The translations under genes and the position numbers were made by a program. Under the pieces are notes generated by a model. It did not search any database and was not told the origin of the DNA. It saw only the letters and a program-made list of their open reading frames with translations. Of a DNA stretch of 64,000 bases, positions 12,001 through 25,454 are shown piece after piece (the stretch's first letter is position 1; the number at the start of each line of letters is the position of its first letter). Source of the DNA: Cardinalis cardinalis (taxonomy: Eukaryota; Chordata; Aves; Passeriformes; Cardinalidae); contig JACDOX010000169.1 of the NCBI GenBank assembly GCA_014549065.1, forward strand, positions 1,000,414 through 1,064,413, written 5' to 3'.

Positions 12001-13689
12001 TTTCTGTACAATGCATTTTTCTGGTGTTCAGATTCCTCTTTTCCGTCAGATGTGTTTTCACCAAGGCTGTCTGGCCTTTAACCAGGGACCAAAGGGAGAT
12101 TATATGCTTCTGAAGTCACTAANCAGGCACTCAATTTTGGTTGTTTTCTTTTCCCCCCACCTCTACATTTCTGAATCTTTCTGCCTCTGTGTTTAATTCA
12201 GTGGAAGTGCAGTTCTCAAAGNGGTGAGTGGAAGGATATATACCTGTTATGAAGTCAAAAAACTTGAGACTAAAGTTGCTGATGAACTAGCATGATCTCT
12301 GTAATACTGTGTAAAGGTTTCAGGAGCTTTCAGATTAATCTGAATTAATTCTAAGAAATAACAGAAGATTAAGAAAGCCCCAGTGCACTTTCTGCAAACA
12401 GTAGCATAAAGGCCAGCAATTATTTAATTTGCTTATCTTATACAAGCAAAATTTTTTCATTTATCCTAGCTGGTAAATTAATATAAGCATGATGTCCTCC
12501 AGGTTCCAATCAGTTCTGTGCTGGAAGAGTAGAGCTGCAGAGCTGGGCCAGTTATAAAACAACAGTCTTGACCTTTTTATCAGGCTGAACGCTGCAGGTT
12601 AACTTCACAGAAAGTCCCTTGGTCAGTCTGATCATTGGTCAAAAGTTCAAGCCTACCACAGATGGACAAAACATAGATATGGATCTCCCAGACCCTAGTG
12701 AGGCAGCAACTGCCACAGGATCCCCTACTGCATGGTAAGACATTTGTCACTTAACTACTTTTTTCAATTATTTTCTTGTATATAAATAATTACTGAAAAA
12801 ATGTGGGAAAGTGTATTTATTGTTTAACACTTTTCTGACAAGAGTGGTAGCAGTGGCCAGATCACAACCACAGGCAGCCCAGGGCCTTGCCCTGAGCAGT
12901 ACCCAGCAGCTAGAGAGCAGTAAAAGCACAGGGCAAGCTTGGAATGAGCTCTACCATTCCAGCCTCTGAAAAATTACACCTCTGACACTTTTTGAGAGAG
13001 ATATAAATATATATTTCACTTTTGTCAGTGGATTTTTCTTCGTGGAATTTATCTCATTGGTCCTGTGGAAATGACATTTAGAAGACATAATTCTGCAGCA
13101 AGGAAAGGCAGTTTTACTCTGCCTCATGGGGGGAAAACCCCCTTATTTGATTTGCTTTGGGCCTATGAATTTTTCATCTGAAGTCTATCTACTCTTTCNT
13201 CGCTGTTATGTCCACCTTGTCCAGGTCACTTGTGTTCTCAGAGAGTAACTCTGCTTTGTTGTTAAGCAAGTGCATTCCAGTGTAATTAATGGAAGTTGCA
13301 TTATATCCATAACCATCCAATTTTCCTTCCTCTAAACTTTTTCCAGTTCCATTATGTTCCCTGTGGGCAGAAATCTATGGACCAGACCTACCTAAACAAG
13401 TGAAATTCAAATTGCTACAGAGGCATAACCATGTTCACTGGTTTGTTCTCTGTTCCTTTTTTGTAATTCCTCATGTTTGGTGCATTTCTTTGCTGAACTT
13501 TGAGCTTGCAATTTTAATATGATACTTATAGCCCGAGTTTTTGCTTTTCAGGTCAAACAAGTTTTCATTGTGCTTGATNTTTATCTGAATTCAACCTAAT
13601 TTCCTAATTTTTTTTTTGCACAGTTCAGCATCCCTTTTAGGTTCTTCTGCTGCTCTTAACAACCAGCCCTAGGTTTTTTTTTCTTTCTG
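6059..13689. other. Non-coding interval, no gene recognised
   Basis: The longest open frame here is 123 codons (minus strand, 8782-9153). It resembles nothing I know, has no splice context and has ordinary base composition, so I regard it as chance. A degenerate 20-22 bp tandem repeat lies at 8091-8186. A 16-bp direct repeat of 'CCCATTCACACAGTCC' type lies near 11222-11255. No transposon family was recognised in the remainder. Confidence 0.55.
8091..8186. repeat. Degenerate 20-22 bp minisatellite
   Basis: Four copies of a unit beginning GACCATGG or GACCAGGG and ending CAGGTCA can be aligned at 8091, 8111, 8132 and 8166. A truncated partial copy (GCTGGAGTTCAT) sits before the last one. The copies differ by several bases, so the array is old or was never homogenised. 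Confidence 0.75.
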
Positions 13690-13905
13690 CATAACTCTGT
13701 GTCATCAGCAGACCACATCACCTCCCTGCTCATTCCATTTCCAGGTTGTCTGCGATTATGCTGCACCCCGCTCGTAATCACCTCTACTGTTAAAACTGGT
13801 CACTTATTCTCTTTTTTGTACCTTGAAACCAATGAACATGTTCAGGCCAGAGCCATCTTTCTTCCTCCCTTGCAGCTGAACTACTTTGACAAGCCCATTG
13901 NCCAG
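13690..13905 (-). mobile_element. Ancient CR1/L3-like LINE fragment
   Basis: The + strand text runs 'GTGTCATCAGCAGACC', then a 'TTTCCAGG...ATTATGCTG' stretch, then 'AATCACCTCTACTGTTAAAACTGG' and a 'CTGAACTACTTTGACAAGCC' stretch. In that order this resembles, from memory, the reverse complement of the reverse-transcriptase region of old CR1/L3-type LINEs. Divergence is high, both ends are indistinct, and the frame is broken by stops and indels. Without an alignment this remains a tentative call. Confidence 0.45.
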
Positions 13906-16198
13906 TAGTCATCCAAGAACTTTTGTGTGTCTAAATTCACGACGTCATGTATGTCAATGTAAACAATCTCTTGATGGTGGCTGCAAATTATCTGATCTTA
14001 TCAAGTTGTTGCAGTTTGTTTCATCCATATTTGCTCCATAACTTTGCTTACTGGCAAACTCATGTTTTTGCACATGTATTTGTAACTAAGTGCCACTGGC
14101 ACAGCCCGATGTCTCACAGCCGGGACCTGGAGCACAGGTGGGTTGGGGCACATGNTGTGCAGGAGCACTGAAGGTAAAACAACTGAGCATTATCAGGGCT
14201 CTCATTTCACACCTTTCTCATTTTGAAAGTGCTTCTAATGCTTTTGCTTCCATGAACAATATGGATACAGTTCCTAACACACACTTGTTCATTGTTGACA
14301 CTGGATAAGTGATTTAATGAATACGGTAACCGGCATGTTGAAAAAAGGAAAAAGGTGTCATGTTTGTAGCCATCCCCACAGGCACCACCACAGCCACCCC
14401 TGCAGACACCCTTACAGACAGCCCTGCAGCCTGGTANGCCCCAGCCTCCCCACAGCCACGCACAGCTGAACAGACAGTGTGTTTTAATATGGGAGGAGGG
14501 AAAACACAGACTGAAACAGCAACAAGCACTGCCAGTGAAATCACCCTCCAAGCTGTTATACTTCCCTGAAATGGATGCTCTTACACAGCCTAGGGAGATT
14601 TTTAAATTGGTGTTTCTCACAATACCTTTATTCAGGTTGTGGGTACCTGATAGCAGAGAGGCACAGACTGTNCTGATGGCAAAATGTGGGCTGTCCACCA
14701 GCAGCTGGGGAGAGACATGACACAGAGTTCCAAGTTAAAAAATACAGTCTTTATTTTCTTCTATTTTTAATGGTGAAAACAATTTGATGTTATATGTAGT
14801 AAATGACACTACGACATTATTTTTGTTTTCTGTCAACACNCATTTCCCCCACAAAGTCTTTATTTTACAAAAAACAGAAGGAAAAAAGTCAGCCTTCTGT
14901 CACAGTTTTCTAACATTTCACAGTCAGCTGCACCATTACATGCCAGCCCTTTTTTGAGCAGGGATTTTGGTATATCATAGCCAGTGTTTATATTCTTGCA
15001 TTGGTCTATTTGGGAATAGAAAATCTATGCAGCATATATGAAGTAAAGGATCTGTGGGAAGTAAATGAGTTCCCATTCTTGTTGAATCATGCATAAGAGA
15101 AGGTCACAACATGACAAAATAGGGTCACTTTCAAATAAAATATATGTAATAATATCAGCAGAAGTTTTCTTTGATTAAAGATATCTTCTAGAGGAATTAA
15201 GTGATGTTATGAAAGTGATTCCCAAATATAGTTGCAAGATAACCTTTACTGCACTGCTTTTATGGCTATCAATTAAAATACATTTCCCCATGAAATTTAA
15301 TATGTCAGTTGTAATAGCTTTGTAAATCTTAATGTTCTTCCATCTGTAGTTCAAGAGGTAAATTCATGGCAAAAAAGAGGACATCTTCTTTCCTGCAAAG
15401 GAGTATCTGGTACTCCACAGGCATGCCAGGTGTAAATAAACATAAGCATTTACACATACTAGGTACATATATGCATGCAAATACATGAAAATAAGTTAAT
15501 AAAAGCCTTGTTTTTCTTTTATGTGTGCTGCTTCCACAGTGCTCTTGTTGAATTACAGGATTAGTTCTGTTATTTGGGGGAATATTCTTTCAGCACTGAT
15601 CACATTTTCCTTTGGCCATAAGTTCAGCATAAACCAGACAGTCATGGATTCTTGGTATCAAGTGCACTTTAAACAAGNGAGAGAAATTAATAAAGAAATA
15701 GNTGTCATTATTTNCTTAGGTTTATNCTCAAANGACAGAGTCCTGAGCAAACCAAGCTATTGTTTTTGGAGGATGCTCAGTGCCCTGTGTGGTTTTGATG
15801 GTTTTGGTGCCTCATTTCCTTTTGCCTAGCCTGGACATTTCATTCCCTAGGGGTTAAGTATGGCCTTAGCCCCACACATTTCAGATGGGGCTGGCCTTCA
15901 TCTGCCTTGCCAGAGCTGCTTCTGTCCGCTGTGCTCACTGACAGGAGAGCCAGGTGATGTGNTGCTGTGCTCCTCTGCTGCCTTAATAAGTCCCCCTGTT
16001 TCAACCTACCCAAGGAAATTGGCATTGATTTTCCCTAGCTGTCAAAAGGTAATCCTAAAAAGGACCTCTATGGCAAAACTTTAGGAAAATTCAGCATACA
16101 CCAGAAAATATGCTTTGTGAGGCAGACACAATGTAGCAAGTCTGGCNATATTGCTTTGCTCTCCACTAAACTTTCATTATTGTGTTATGGTAACCTGA
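13906..16198. other. Non-coding interval, no gene recognised
   Basis: This is mixed-composition DNA. A CA/CC-rich patch around 14370-14460 gives overlapping open frames on both strands, which is a composition effect. AT-rich sequence follows from about 14730 to 15520. There is no recognisable exon or repeat family. Confidence 0.55.
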
Positions 16199-16793
16199 TG
16201 TGCTGGTTTGGATGGGGTGGAGTTAATTTTCTTCACAGCAGCTGGTAGAGGGCTGTGTTCTAGATTTGTGCTGAACACAGAGTTGATAATACAGAGATGG
16301 TTTTGTTATTGCTGAGCAGGGTTCACACAGAGCCAAGATCTTTTCTGCTTTTCCGATGGGCACACTGGCAAGTAAGTTAGGGGTGAACGGAAAGATGGAA
16401 GAAGACATAGCTGGGACAGGTGACCCAAACTGACCAAAGGGATACTCCAATGACATCATGCTCAGTATATAAAGCTGTCAGGAAGAAGGAAGAAGAGGGG
16501 AAAATTTAAAATTATGACATTTTTCTCACCAAGTAACCATCACACATGATGGTAACCATCACACATGATGGCCCCGTTCTCCTGCAGATGGTTGCACACC
16601 TGCCTGCCCATGGGAAGAAGTGAATTAATTCCTTGCTTTTGTTGTGTGCACAGCTTTTTCTTTCCCTATTAAACTGTCCTTATGCTAACCCCTGAGTTTT
16701 GTAGGTTTTACCCTCTCAATTCAATCCCCGATCCCTGGTGGGGGAGTGAGCAGCTGTATGTGCGTGGTTGCTGACTGGGGTCAAACCACAACA
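16199..16793 (+). mobile_element. Solo LTR of an avian ERVL-type endogenous retrovirus
   Basis: This 595-bp element begins TGTGCTGGTTTGG and ends AAACCACAACA, so it has TG...CA termini. Internal landmarks are in the right order for an LTR. There is a TATA box (TATATAAAG, 16466-16474), an ATTAAA polyadenylation signal (16668-16673), and a GT-rich stretch before the 3' end. The sequence closely resembles a very common bird LTR family that I associate with ERVL. The flanks are CCTGA (16194-16198) and CCTGG (16794-16798), a 5-bp target-site duplication with one mismatch. No internal gag/pol sequence adjoins it, so it is a solo LTR left by recombination. It also contains a private 19-bp tandem duplication. 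Confidence 0.9.
16534..16571. repeat. 19-bp tandem duplication inside the LTR
   Basis: TAACCATCACACATGATGG occurs twice, perfectly, at 16534-16552 and 16553-16571. It lies just downstream of the LTR TATA box, in what would be the R/U5-proximal region. Identity of the copies implies that the duplication is recent or was present in this subfamily. Confidence 0.93.
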
Positions 16794-16919
16794 CCTGGAT
16801 AAGACAATACAACCCCTTTATGCTCAGTGATCCCATGCTTGAAACTAATTTTGCTTTCAAAATGCTGGTGGGAACATTTCTTCTCTAAGACTTGTGTCAT
16901 GGACATGCCATAGCCTGTC

Positions 16920-16975
16920 AAGCAATATACAATATTCAACAATACAATACATTAAAGCAATATACAATATTCAAC
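16920..16975. repeat. Direct repeat, 21 bp with 35-bp spacing
   Basis: The 21-mer AAGCAATATACAATATTCAAC (20 bases after the first A) occurs at 16920-16940 and again at 16955-16975 with no mismatch. The 14 bp between the copies are AATACAAT-rich and look like part of the same expansion. Confidence 0.88.
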
Positions 16976-19579
16976 CATTTTCAAACTTGCTTTAAGTTTG
17001 GTGAGCTGCTGAACATCACAACCATACATTTTATGGGAGCTTTTCTCCAGAATAAGGCAGATATCTCAGGTAAATGCTGCCACTGTTATGACAGAATCTT
17101 TTATACTCATAGAACCTTAGCAGATTTATTAAGTTTTCTTCCCTCAAATCTTCACAGTTTACTGTATGTGACAAGCATAAACCTGGAAGACTGACCCTTC
17201 ACAGATGCCAAGCAAATATAAAAGCATTGCAATGCCTTTTGCAAGTGCATCAGTCACTCATCTCCCAAGGCTGCAAGTTTTTGATTTAAGTTATTGCAGN
17301 TTTTCCTACTTCTTGTTCTCTGTCTTCTTTGCCAGGTTTAGGATTGTGTCAAGCCCCAAGGGAGTGTGCTCTGCTTGCCCTACTCTTCCAAAAATCATCT
17401 GCTTCACTTCAGTGGAAAAGACTATTTGGCTTTCATGCAGTTAGCTTGCTTCCTTCAGTAAGTGTCCTGGAACATCTCAATATAGGAGGCAATAGTGAAN
17501 TTTCATTTTGCATGCTAACCTCAGACCCCAGGTACTTTCTTTNGGTGCATGGTTTTCAGAGTTTCTCCTCAATTGTAAGAAATTACTTTCTACTAAACCA
17601 AAATCTCAGCAAATCATGTCCAGCCTTTGGTTTCATAGGAGACCCCAATTCAACAAAATGTTTACACCAAATTTAGTCCTAAAGTTGGTCTCTTTCAGAC
17701 TGATGGAAATGTAAAGAGCTGATGGCACATGTTTTATAATAAAACATGACACAAATCAATCTGTTCAGTGTCATGTTTGACTTCTGGATTCTGATCTCCC
17801 GGATGGCATTGATAACTCTGCATCCAGCCATTTAGTATCAATCTTTCTGACATTCTAGGGTCTCCACAGATAGAGATTCAATGCTCTAATTTATTAGACT
17901 GACATTTTCTTCTGTTATGAAACAAAAAGAAAGGAAGAATTGAATGCCAGTGTTCATCAGAATAGTTATTTCTGATTCAGTCATTGACTATCCAGAGCAT
18001 AAATATAGTTGCTTCATGTAGGAGCAAGAAGTATTGCTTTTCGCTTCGCATTTAGGGAACAGATCATTCAATTCCCATTGCATTTAATTTTACCATAGGG
18101 AAAAACTTAATGTGACTTATGAATAAAATCATTATAATCATGATTATTGAGCAAGATGAGAATAAAGTTTGCCAGGAACTGAGCAATTTCAATTCCTTGG
18201 CTTCATATTCTATTTACTGAATAATAATGTCATTTGGAAAACAAATGAAGACTAAGAATAGCCTTGCTAAAGAGAAGACAAGAANTGCTATTTAGCAACT
18301 TTTTCTTTCAAGTTGTTAGAAATAATATTCCATATGTTTCAGCATTCCTAGTGTTGTAAATATTTTTCTCTTTACATAACTGACTTAAACCATATGTCCT
18401 AGAGATTAGCCAGATCCTGCTATCATCTCAAAACTGATTAAGTCAAAGTCCATATCAAAATGTCACACTATTGGCCATGGGAATCACAAGATGTGATTTT
18501 TCCTGCTTCTTGAGGACCCAGTGTTGATTATTATCAGAGTCAAANCTTGTCCTGGACTGGGGCATTTCTGTGCCAGGCTTGTGGTTGTGTGTCCACATTA
18601 CCACTGTGGTTTGACCATGNGATTGCAGTTTAAGCAAATCATCAGCACCTGTCATGCAGGGCAACCTAAGAGTCTGCCAAGTGTCTCCCTTTAGGATGAA
18701 ACAGAGCAGAAGTTGGGCTCTGCAGGAACACCTCAGGCNCTTTGATCAGCCCTGGCTATTTGGAGACTACCCAAAGTGGCCACCAACCGTGGGCAGCATG
18801 GAAATCTGGCCCTCAGCACCCACTGCTTCTGCTGTGCCACTCTTCCTGCCAACAAAGAGAGAAGTTATCTACTCATTCCTCNTGTCAGGAAAATGATGTT
18901 AGATGAGAAACTGAAGGTATTTTGAGATGTAACTGGTAGGAGCCATAGGACTAACAGCCCANTCGATTGTAAGAGCAGAGACTACTGTGTTCACTGCTGT
19001 ACATTGCAAAGGAGAAAGATCCCTCCCATCATTACTGTCTGAACTACCCAGTCATAGCACCTTCAAAAGCTGGAGGAAGCAGGGTGAATATTTCAGAAAG
19101 AAACCCAAGATTTCACATTTTCAAGTGGTGGCAGCAAGGACACTTTACATATAAAGATTTGTTCCATAGCTTATTTCTCTCCCTACTTAAAAAATATTTG
19201 ATTTCAAAACTGGATTGCTGCAGCACTGTCTTGTTGAGGCCGCCCCATCCATGTCCAGCCAATGCCTCATCCAACTCATCCTCTCCATGGCCCCCAGCCA
19301 CATGTGGACACGGGTTGTTGCTGCACTCCTGGTCTTTGCTGTCCCTGCCACATGCAACACATGAAGTTTTTGAGGAGAAAGGAAGTAGTCTGAGGGTTAA
19401 ACTCCTTTCCCTGAGCACCATNGCAAGAGCAAAGGCAATACATTATCTCTGCAAGTGACTAGACAATTTCCCAGCTGGTTCACCAGTGGGGTATCCTTGA
19501 GGCATTGTTGGTCTAGATATCTGGAGCAAAGCAATGCATGTAGTAGAAATCTGATTTCAGGGTGCTACAACCAATTTCT

Positions 19580-19629
19580 GAGACATGGGCATGGACTCAG
19601 ACCTGAGACATGGGCATGGACTCAGACCT
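19580..19629. repeat. 25-bp tandem duplication
   Basis: A 25-bp unit starting GAGACATGGGCATGGACTC occurs twice head to tail, perfectly, at 19580-19604 and 19605-19629. It sits inside a short chance open frame. Confidence 0.93.
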
Positions 19630-22600
19630 ATCTTGGCCTTGGAACTGAGGGCTGCCTCTGTGAGGAGCTGCTGCCTAAAGTGAATAGTCCCTTTGGACTT
19701 TAGCATCAGCATCCACAGGTATTTGTTATATAAAAAAGGCCAGCTCTGTATCTAAGAGATTAAAAAAACCTAAAACATAAGTTAGACAATGGTGTGTTAT
19801 ACTGCTTTAAAAATACTGAGCCTTACTTGACATTTTCTCCCATAAGGAGGCCTTTGAATGAGGAGGGCTGTGTGGAGGGAGGAAAGTGACGTTCTTGTGC
19901 CCTGTCTTTCAAAACTTGTATCCAAATAAGGTTAAATTGCATAATCCCACCCAGGACAATTGCTTGGATTCTAATAAAACATGTAAATANGGTAAAGATT
20001 AAGATCCTCTTGTCAATAAAGAATTTGAATCTTTAAAAGTTCACACTAAACCAGTGGGAATATCTCCTGACAAAGGCCTTTCAGTTTGGCAGGATGGCAT
20101 GACTGTGGCTTTGCAGTGGAAGTCTGGTGAAGAAACAAACTCCTGTTCTGCTGTTCCTCCTGCATCCTCCTGTACACATAATAATGTCAATTAGCTGAAG
20201 GGTTTGCAAGGCTTCCATTGCTGCTGCGCATTCATTTCAGTTCTGCAGGCACATCTGGCAGGGTCGCGCTTCACTAACACTAAGTGGTAACACAGAAATA
20301 GGTGAGAAACAAATGGAGGAATATCATTAGCCAATGTGAAATTGCATCAGTCATGTTAAGACAGTTTTAAATTATTAGCTATTATAGTTTTAATTGGGAA
20401 AATGTATACCATTATTAGTACCTAGCAAAAAAAAAAAATAGTTCATCACCAGGAACATGCTATGCCTGCTCATTTTGTATAATATCACTGAGCTAAGTCA
20501 TAACCCTGAACTGGTTTAACAAGAAGTAGCCCCATTTTTTGTAAAATATTTGTATTTCAAGAGGTGGTTTTAATCCTTTTTGTGTGTTTGGGAGAATGTG
20601 GCATACTTTACTTTTTTCTGTCCATTTGTATGTTACAATGACCAAATATATTTGTCTTTTTATAAACAGGATTATGCCAATGCTGGACAGAGGCTTTGTG
20701 AAACCACTTCATATAATGCAACTATTTTAGCTCTTTTGTGAAAATTTAAAAAAATACAAAGCTCATGGGCCTCTACACCTAGTAGATGCTGCTGAATTTC
20801 CACACACTACAAACTATAGCTGAGCAGTGAGCTCTTCCATGCAAATAAGTTGCTTCCCAAATTCAGTATAACATTAGTGCCACTGAACTGCTAGCAAGGC
20901 TGAAACTCCTCAGCATCACTGGGATCAGTGAACTGACTCTGCATGGTTATGTTTCAGTAAATGATAAAGAAGCAATTTAAGGATAAGTTTGTCAGAGAAA
21001 TGTATCAGAATTTTATTGTGATGATGCCTGGCTTTGAGGGAGTCACATAGTTAAATCAGCAAACAGATGAATAAACAAATCTCAGCTGACTGCAAATGCA
21101 AAGCAGTGGAGTGCAAGTGATAGCAATTCATCCAACAGCGCTCCCTCCCCTTTATTTCTCAGCTTTCACTGAAGTGCAGGTATCTCTGCTGAAATGAATA
21201 ACATAAGGGTGTATTTTTTGCTACTAGTACCATATAATTGACATGTTTATCTTTAAAGTGTTTGCAAAGATTAACTAAGTAATCCTCACCACTTTCCATC
21301 ATATCTAGCCAAAGTAATTTAAGGAGATTTCTAGACCCTTAAGACAGAATTTGCATGTATTTGGAAAAATTTAAGGGTCTGCAAGCAGCTCAGATTGATT
21401 TTTAGAGAAAACTGTATTAAGTAGGGTGATATCTCCCCCCAAACAAGTTCCAGTTTGATTTTGGGAACTTTCTCTGTCCTCAGGAGCAACTTTCAGTACC
21501 CACAAAGACAAGGTGTGCAATTGCCTGCGTTGGTGTGAGGCTGTCACACAGCCATGGCCCTGCTGCCTGCTCTGACTGTGCTGAGCCCTACAGCCCTGCA
21601 TGGCAACTGCTGGCATTGAGGAAGGAAAATGTGAATGCCAGAAGAGAAGCAGTCACTTTCAAATGATCTGGATGTATTTTCCCAGACGCACTTACTGCCC
21701 TCTTTCACATAGCAGCAGCAGCAGCAGAGCAGTTGTGCTAAGGAGCTTTTGCTGTTCCTCTTTCCCCATCCTCAAACCCAGCCTTACCTTTATCCTCATC
21801 CTGTTGCTTCTCCAATACCTTCATAGCCCCTCTCCCTTAAAGGAGGATTAAATAATTAAATTTGCCTGTACTGAGACTATCAGCTATGTTGTGTTTCATT
21901 CTAGATGCACCCTGTGCTTGTGTTACCCAGACAGAGAATTTGCATTCCANGAATAGATTTTGTTTGGGAAGAAAAAGGACATGGGCAGGGCAGCAGAACG
22001 AACAGAAAAAATTCCGAGTAGAAATTGCATTTTGGTGTAGGTTCAGAGTCCCCTGATCATATGCCAGAGTAAAGAGGGCAGTAAGACATGGATCACACAA
22101 TTGTGTCTTACCTCTTTGGTAGAACTAGACATTTCTAATGAAATACAAAGTGGAGAAAGAGATTTTTGAAAACAATGGAGCCATTCATTTCCCAAAGTGA
22201 TCCTGAATTACTCAGTTGTACCCCATAGCATCTTCAAGTTTGGAGATACATGGAGGGCTGCACACATATTCCCATCTAACGGAAGTGCCTGCGCTGGGCT
22301 GAAGCATTCCATTGTCCAAGAAATGAGAAAGGGCAGTCAGGAGGGATGCCAGAGAGGTTGAAACATAAGATAATTCTGGAACATTTCCCCAGAATCTGGG
22401 TGTATTTCAAAGCAAACTGAGGCAGCTGCCTTGTGTACTGGCTGGGATACCTTGATTGCAAGCATCCATCACTCCTGCATAGCACAGCTGTGACACNAAG
22501 GGAAGCACCTCTTCATTCAAGTGTGTATCTACTTAACATCAAAATGGAAGCAGTCAGATCTCTGCTGTGTGAAGCCAAACACACAGAGAAGGGGAAGCCC

Positions 22601-25411
22601 TGCCCCAGTGCTATTGCAANGAACATCAGCCAGCCAGTGCCCTGGACCAGTACACCTGGTCACTGGTCCTGTATTGTTGTCATTAGAGAGTCCTGGAAGC
22701 CTCCCACCTGCTTTGCTGCAGGATTTTCCCTTTGGTTCAGAGTGAAACCATCTTGTTTGGGTACAGAGAAGAAAAAAGGAGTCTTGTGAGGGAGCGGNAG
22801 CAGGAGCACAGAGCAGCTGAGGGGTGAGGTGTGACACTTGCTGGGTCATTAGGAGAACAGACACGTCATGGAAGTGAGCAAGGTTTGGTGCCACTCTCTG
22901 CATGGATCCAAGACCATAACAATTTTCAGGAGAATACTCTNTAAAGTATCTATCACTAGCAAAGGAGTGATAGCAGGAAACCCATTTCTTGCAATTTTTT
23001 TTTCTTAAAAAGCATTTACGTTTCCTCCACCCACACAGAAATGGAGTGAGAATGATGCTCTCATCTACTGAGCCATATGCCATTTCCAGTGCTTTGTTTG
23101 TTTGTTTTTTTGTCTAAGTGAATTTTCAAGTATTTTAAAGAGCAAGGAGGACAAAAGCACCTTTCACAAGGATGATTACCTAATGCACCTGCATCAGAAG
23201 AGGGCCTGGTATTTGATTACTTTAAAGAAGAAAAAGAATCCAGTGGCAAACAATGGAATTATAAATCTATTCTTTGGGAACACTCTATGACAATAAATCA
23301 ATGGCTATATCCCTCAGTTCCATTTTCAGCCTCTGTAAACTTCTCAGTACCCCTTAATTGGTTGGATTCTCTTATTGATTTTTACAGCTTGCAGGGGTCA
23401 CTAAGGTTGTAGAGAAGCTGTCTCTCTTCTATGCCACTCTGTGTTGCCACCCACTGTGTAATAGGCCTCCTGCTACCTTTTAGAATTCTAACTTGCTCCC
23501 TTTCAATATTCAAATCAAATTGTCAAAAATTAGCATTACGTATATAAGGAGTTCATTGTCTGTAAAATGCTTGGTTTTAAAATAATTTTGAATGTAGTAA
23601 AATACTGCAGAATCTTTCTACTGGAATTTTAGGATGACTGAGTTTACTTACACATTTCAATATTTATGTCTGGAAGAGAGACAAACAAAAGGGGGAAAAA
23701 ACCAGACAAATTAAAAAAGAAGTAATTATTCAGAACTCAGCAGCTGAATTACTGCTCACAGTAGATGTAGGATGGTGCACNTCCCCTCCATCATTGTCAT
23801 CACCTGCAAGGGCTGCTAATAGACATTATGAGGGTCTTTCATCTATAGAAGTGCTAATGGATGCCATTCTAATGCTGTCCATCATAATAAATTATAATAA
23901 TTTACAACACATCCACAGAGAGATGGGAACAATTCAAAAATTAGTAATTGAAATAGTGTGGTGGCAATTAAAACACTTGTGGTTAGCAGCTGCTTCCAAA
24001 TTACTAGAAAGGGGTATTTACATAAACAAGGGTATTCCTCTTCCAGAAGGGGCTTGTGTGTCAAGTGGAGTTTGTGGTTCCCTTTTCTAGTATCTGGGCA
24101 TCCAGCAGCAAATGGAAGAGTTCAGCTGCATGATCATGTTTATACCCTCCCCCTGTAAAGAGATGCTTTAGGGCATTTTCATGACTNGGTGTCCCATAGT
24201 AACAAAGCAATTAAATTACACTGAATAATAAACTGTGCTCTTAACCTGTAATCCAAATACAGATATTTTCCTTCCAATGCGCTTTTTGAAAGGTCTTCCT
24301 TATGTATTCTGAGATTCATTCTGAGACTATCTTCTATAGAAATCTCTTTAGTATTTAGACCTTCGAGGTGGTTCCGGTTTGAGGGATAGGATTTGTCTGA
24401 ACTCCCCCTCTAAGGAATTGCCTTCCATCTCTGAGGATAAGCAGAGGAACAGCCTTGCCAGCAAAGACCATATCACTGGCAGGTTTTCTTTTCTATTTGG
24501 TCTAGGTATTTTTCAAATATAATAAAGACATTAATAGGAATAAGATATAACTTTAATTCACTTAGTTATGTAGGTACTACTATTAACTGACTAAGTTTCT
24601 CCAGAGCCTGTAGTTTCAAGAAGAATTTCAGTAGCAAGGGACCAAGGTGTGAAGGGGCTGGGGCCAGAGTTAGCTGTGGTGCAGGGCAGAGGGAGATGGA
24701 GGAGGAAGAGGGAAGAAGGGTGGTGCTGACTGTGAAGGAAGGTGTGTTTCAGAACTTAGGCATCAGTGGGANGGTGTGATGGCAGGGCAGGTGTATTTGA
24801 CAGGCATGTCACTTGTGCCCTGTGCAAGACAGGGCAGGCAGAGAAGGTTGGTACAGAGTAATATAATATAATTTAATAAAATCTAATATAATACAACACA
24901 GTATATTTCTGTAGTTCATGTTTCTAAAGAGTCAGAGAAGATAACCAGTGAGCAAAGATTGTTTGCTGACTTGTTTGCTTGTGACTCTAATGGATGTGAC
25001 AAGCTGGGGAGGAGATGTTTCCAGAAAAAGCAAAAAGAGTAGTATTAGGGATCNAGAAACCTAGTTAACTTCACTTCAGACATCCCTCTCTTTACCTTCT
25101 ATGCATTGAAAGTGTACTCATAACATGCATCCTAGATAGGAAGGTTTTGATGGTGCACCTTTACAGACTGAGAGAGAAATGTCATATGTTGACAAAAGCC
25201 AATTTTCACCATATATTGACAAGATGATGCACTAATAAACTGGTTTTGGTCTGCTTTTTCTNTTTGTTTTCTATAAGGAAAGTCTGGATAGGAGGCCAAG
25301 AGAGAAATTACATAAGAGAAAAAGAAGAAGTCAGAGAGAAAAGCTATTTTATCTGAAAGAACTGAACACCATCAACTAAGTTATCAAATGCAACAATGTA
25401 GAAGAGTAATA

Positions 25412-25454
25412 TTTAAGAAATGTTTTTTAAGAAATGTTTTTTTTAAGAAATGTT
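25412..25454. repeat. Three-copy tandem repeat of TTAAGAAATGTT
   Basis: Three copies of TTAAGAAATGTT are separated by T runs of varying length. This is a small slippage-type expansion just upstream of the CR1 insertion. Confidence 0.85.

Noticed and set aside
22529..23083. 184-codon minus-strand open frame
   Set aside because: It contains ambiguous codons, no known motif, no splice context and no codon bias distinguishing it from its surroundings.
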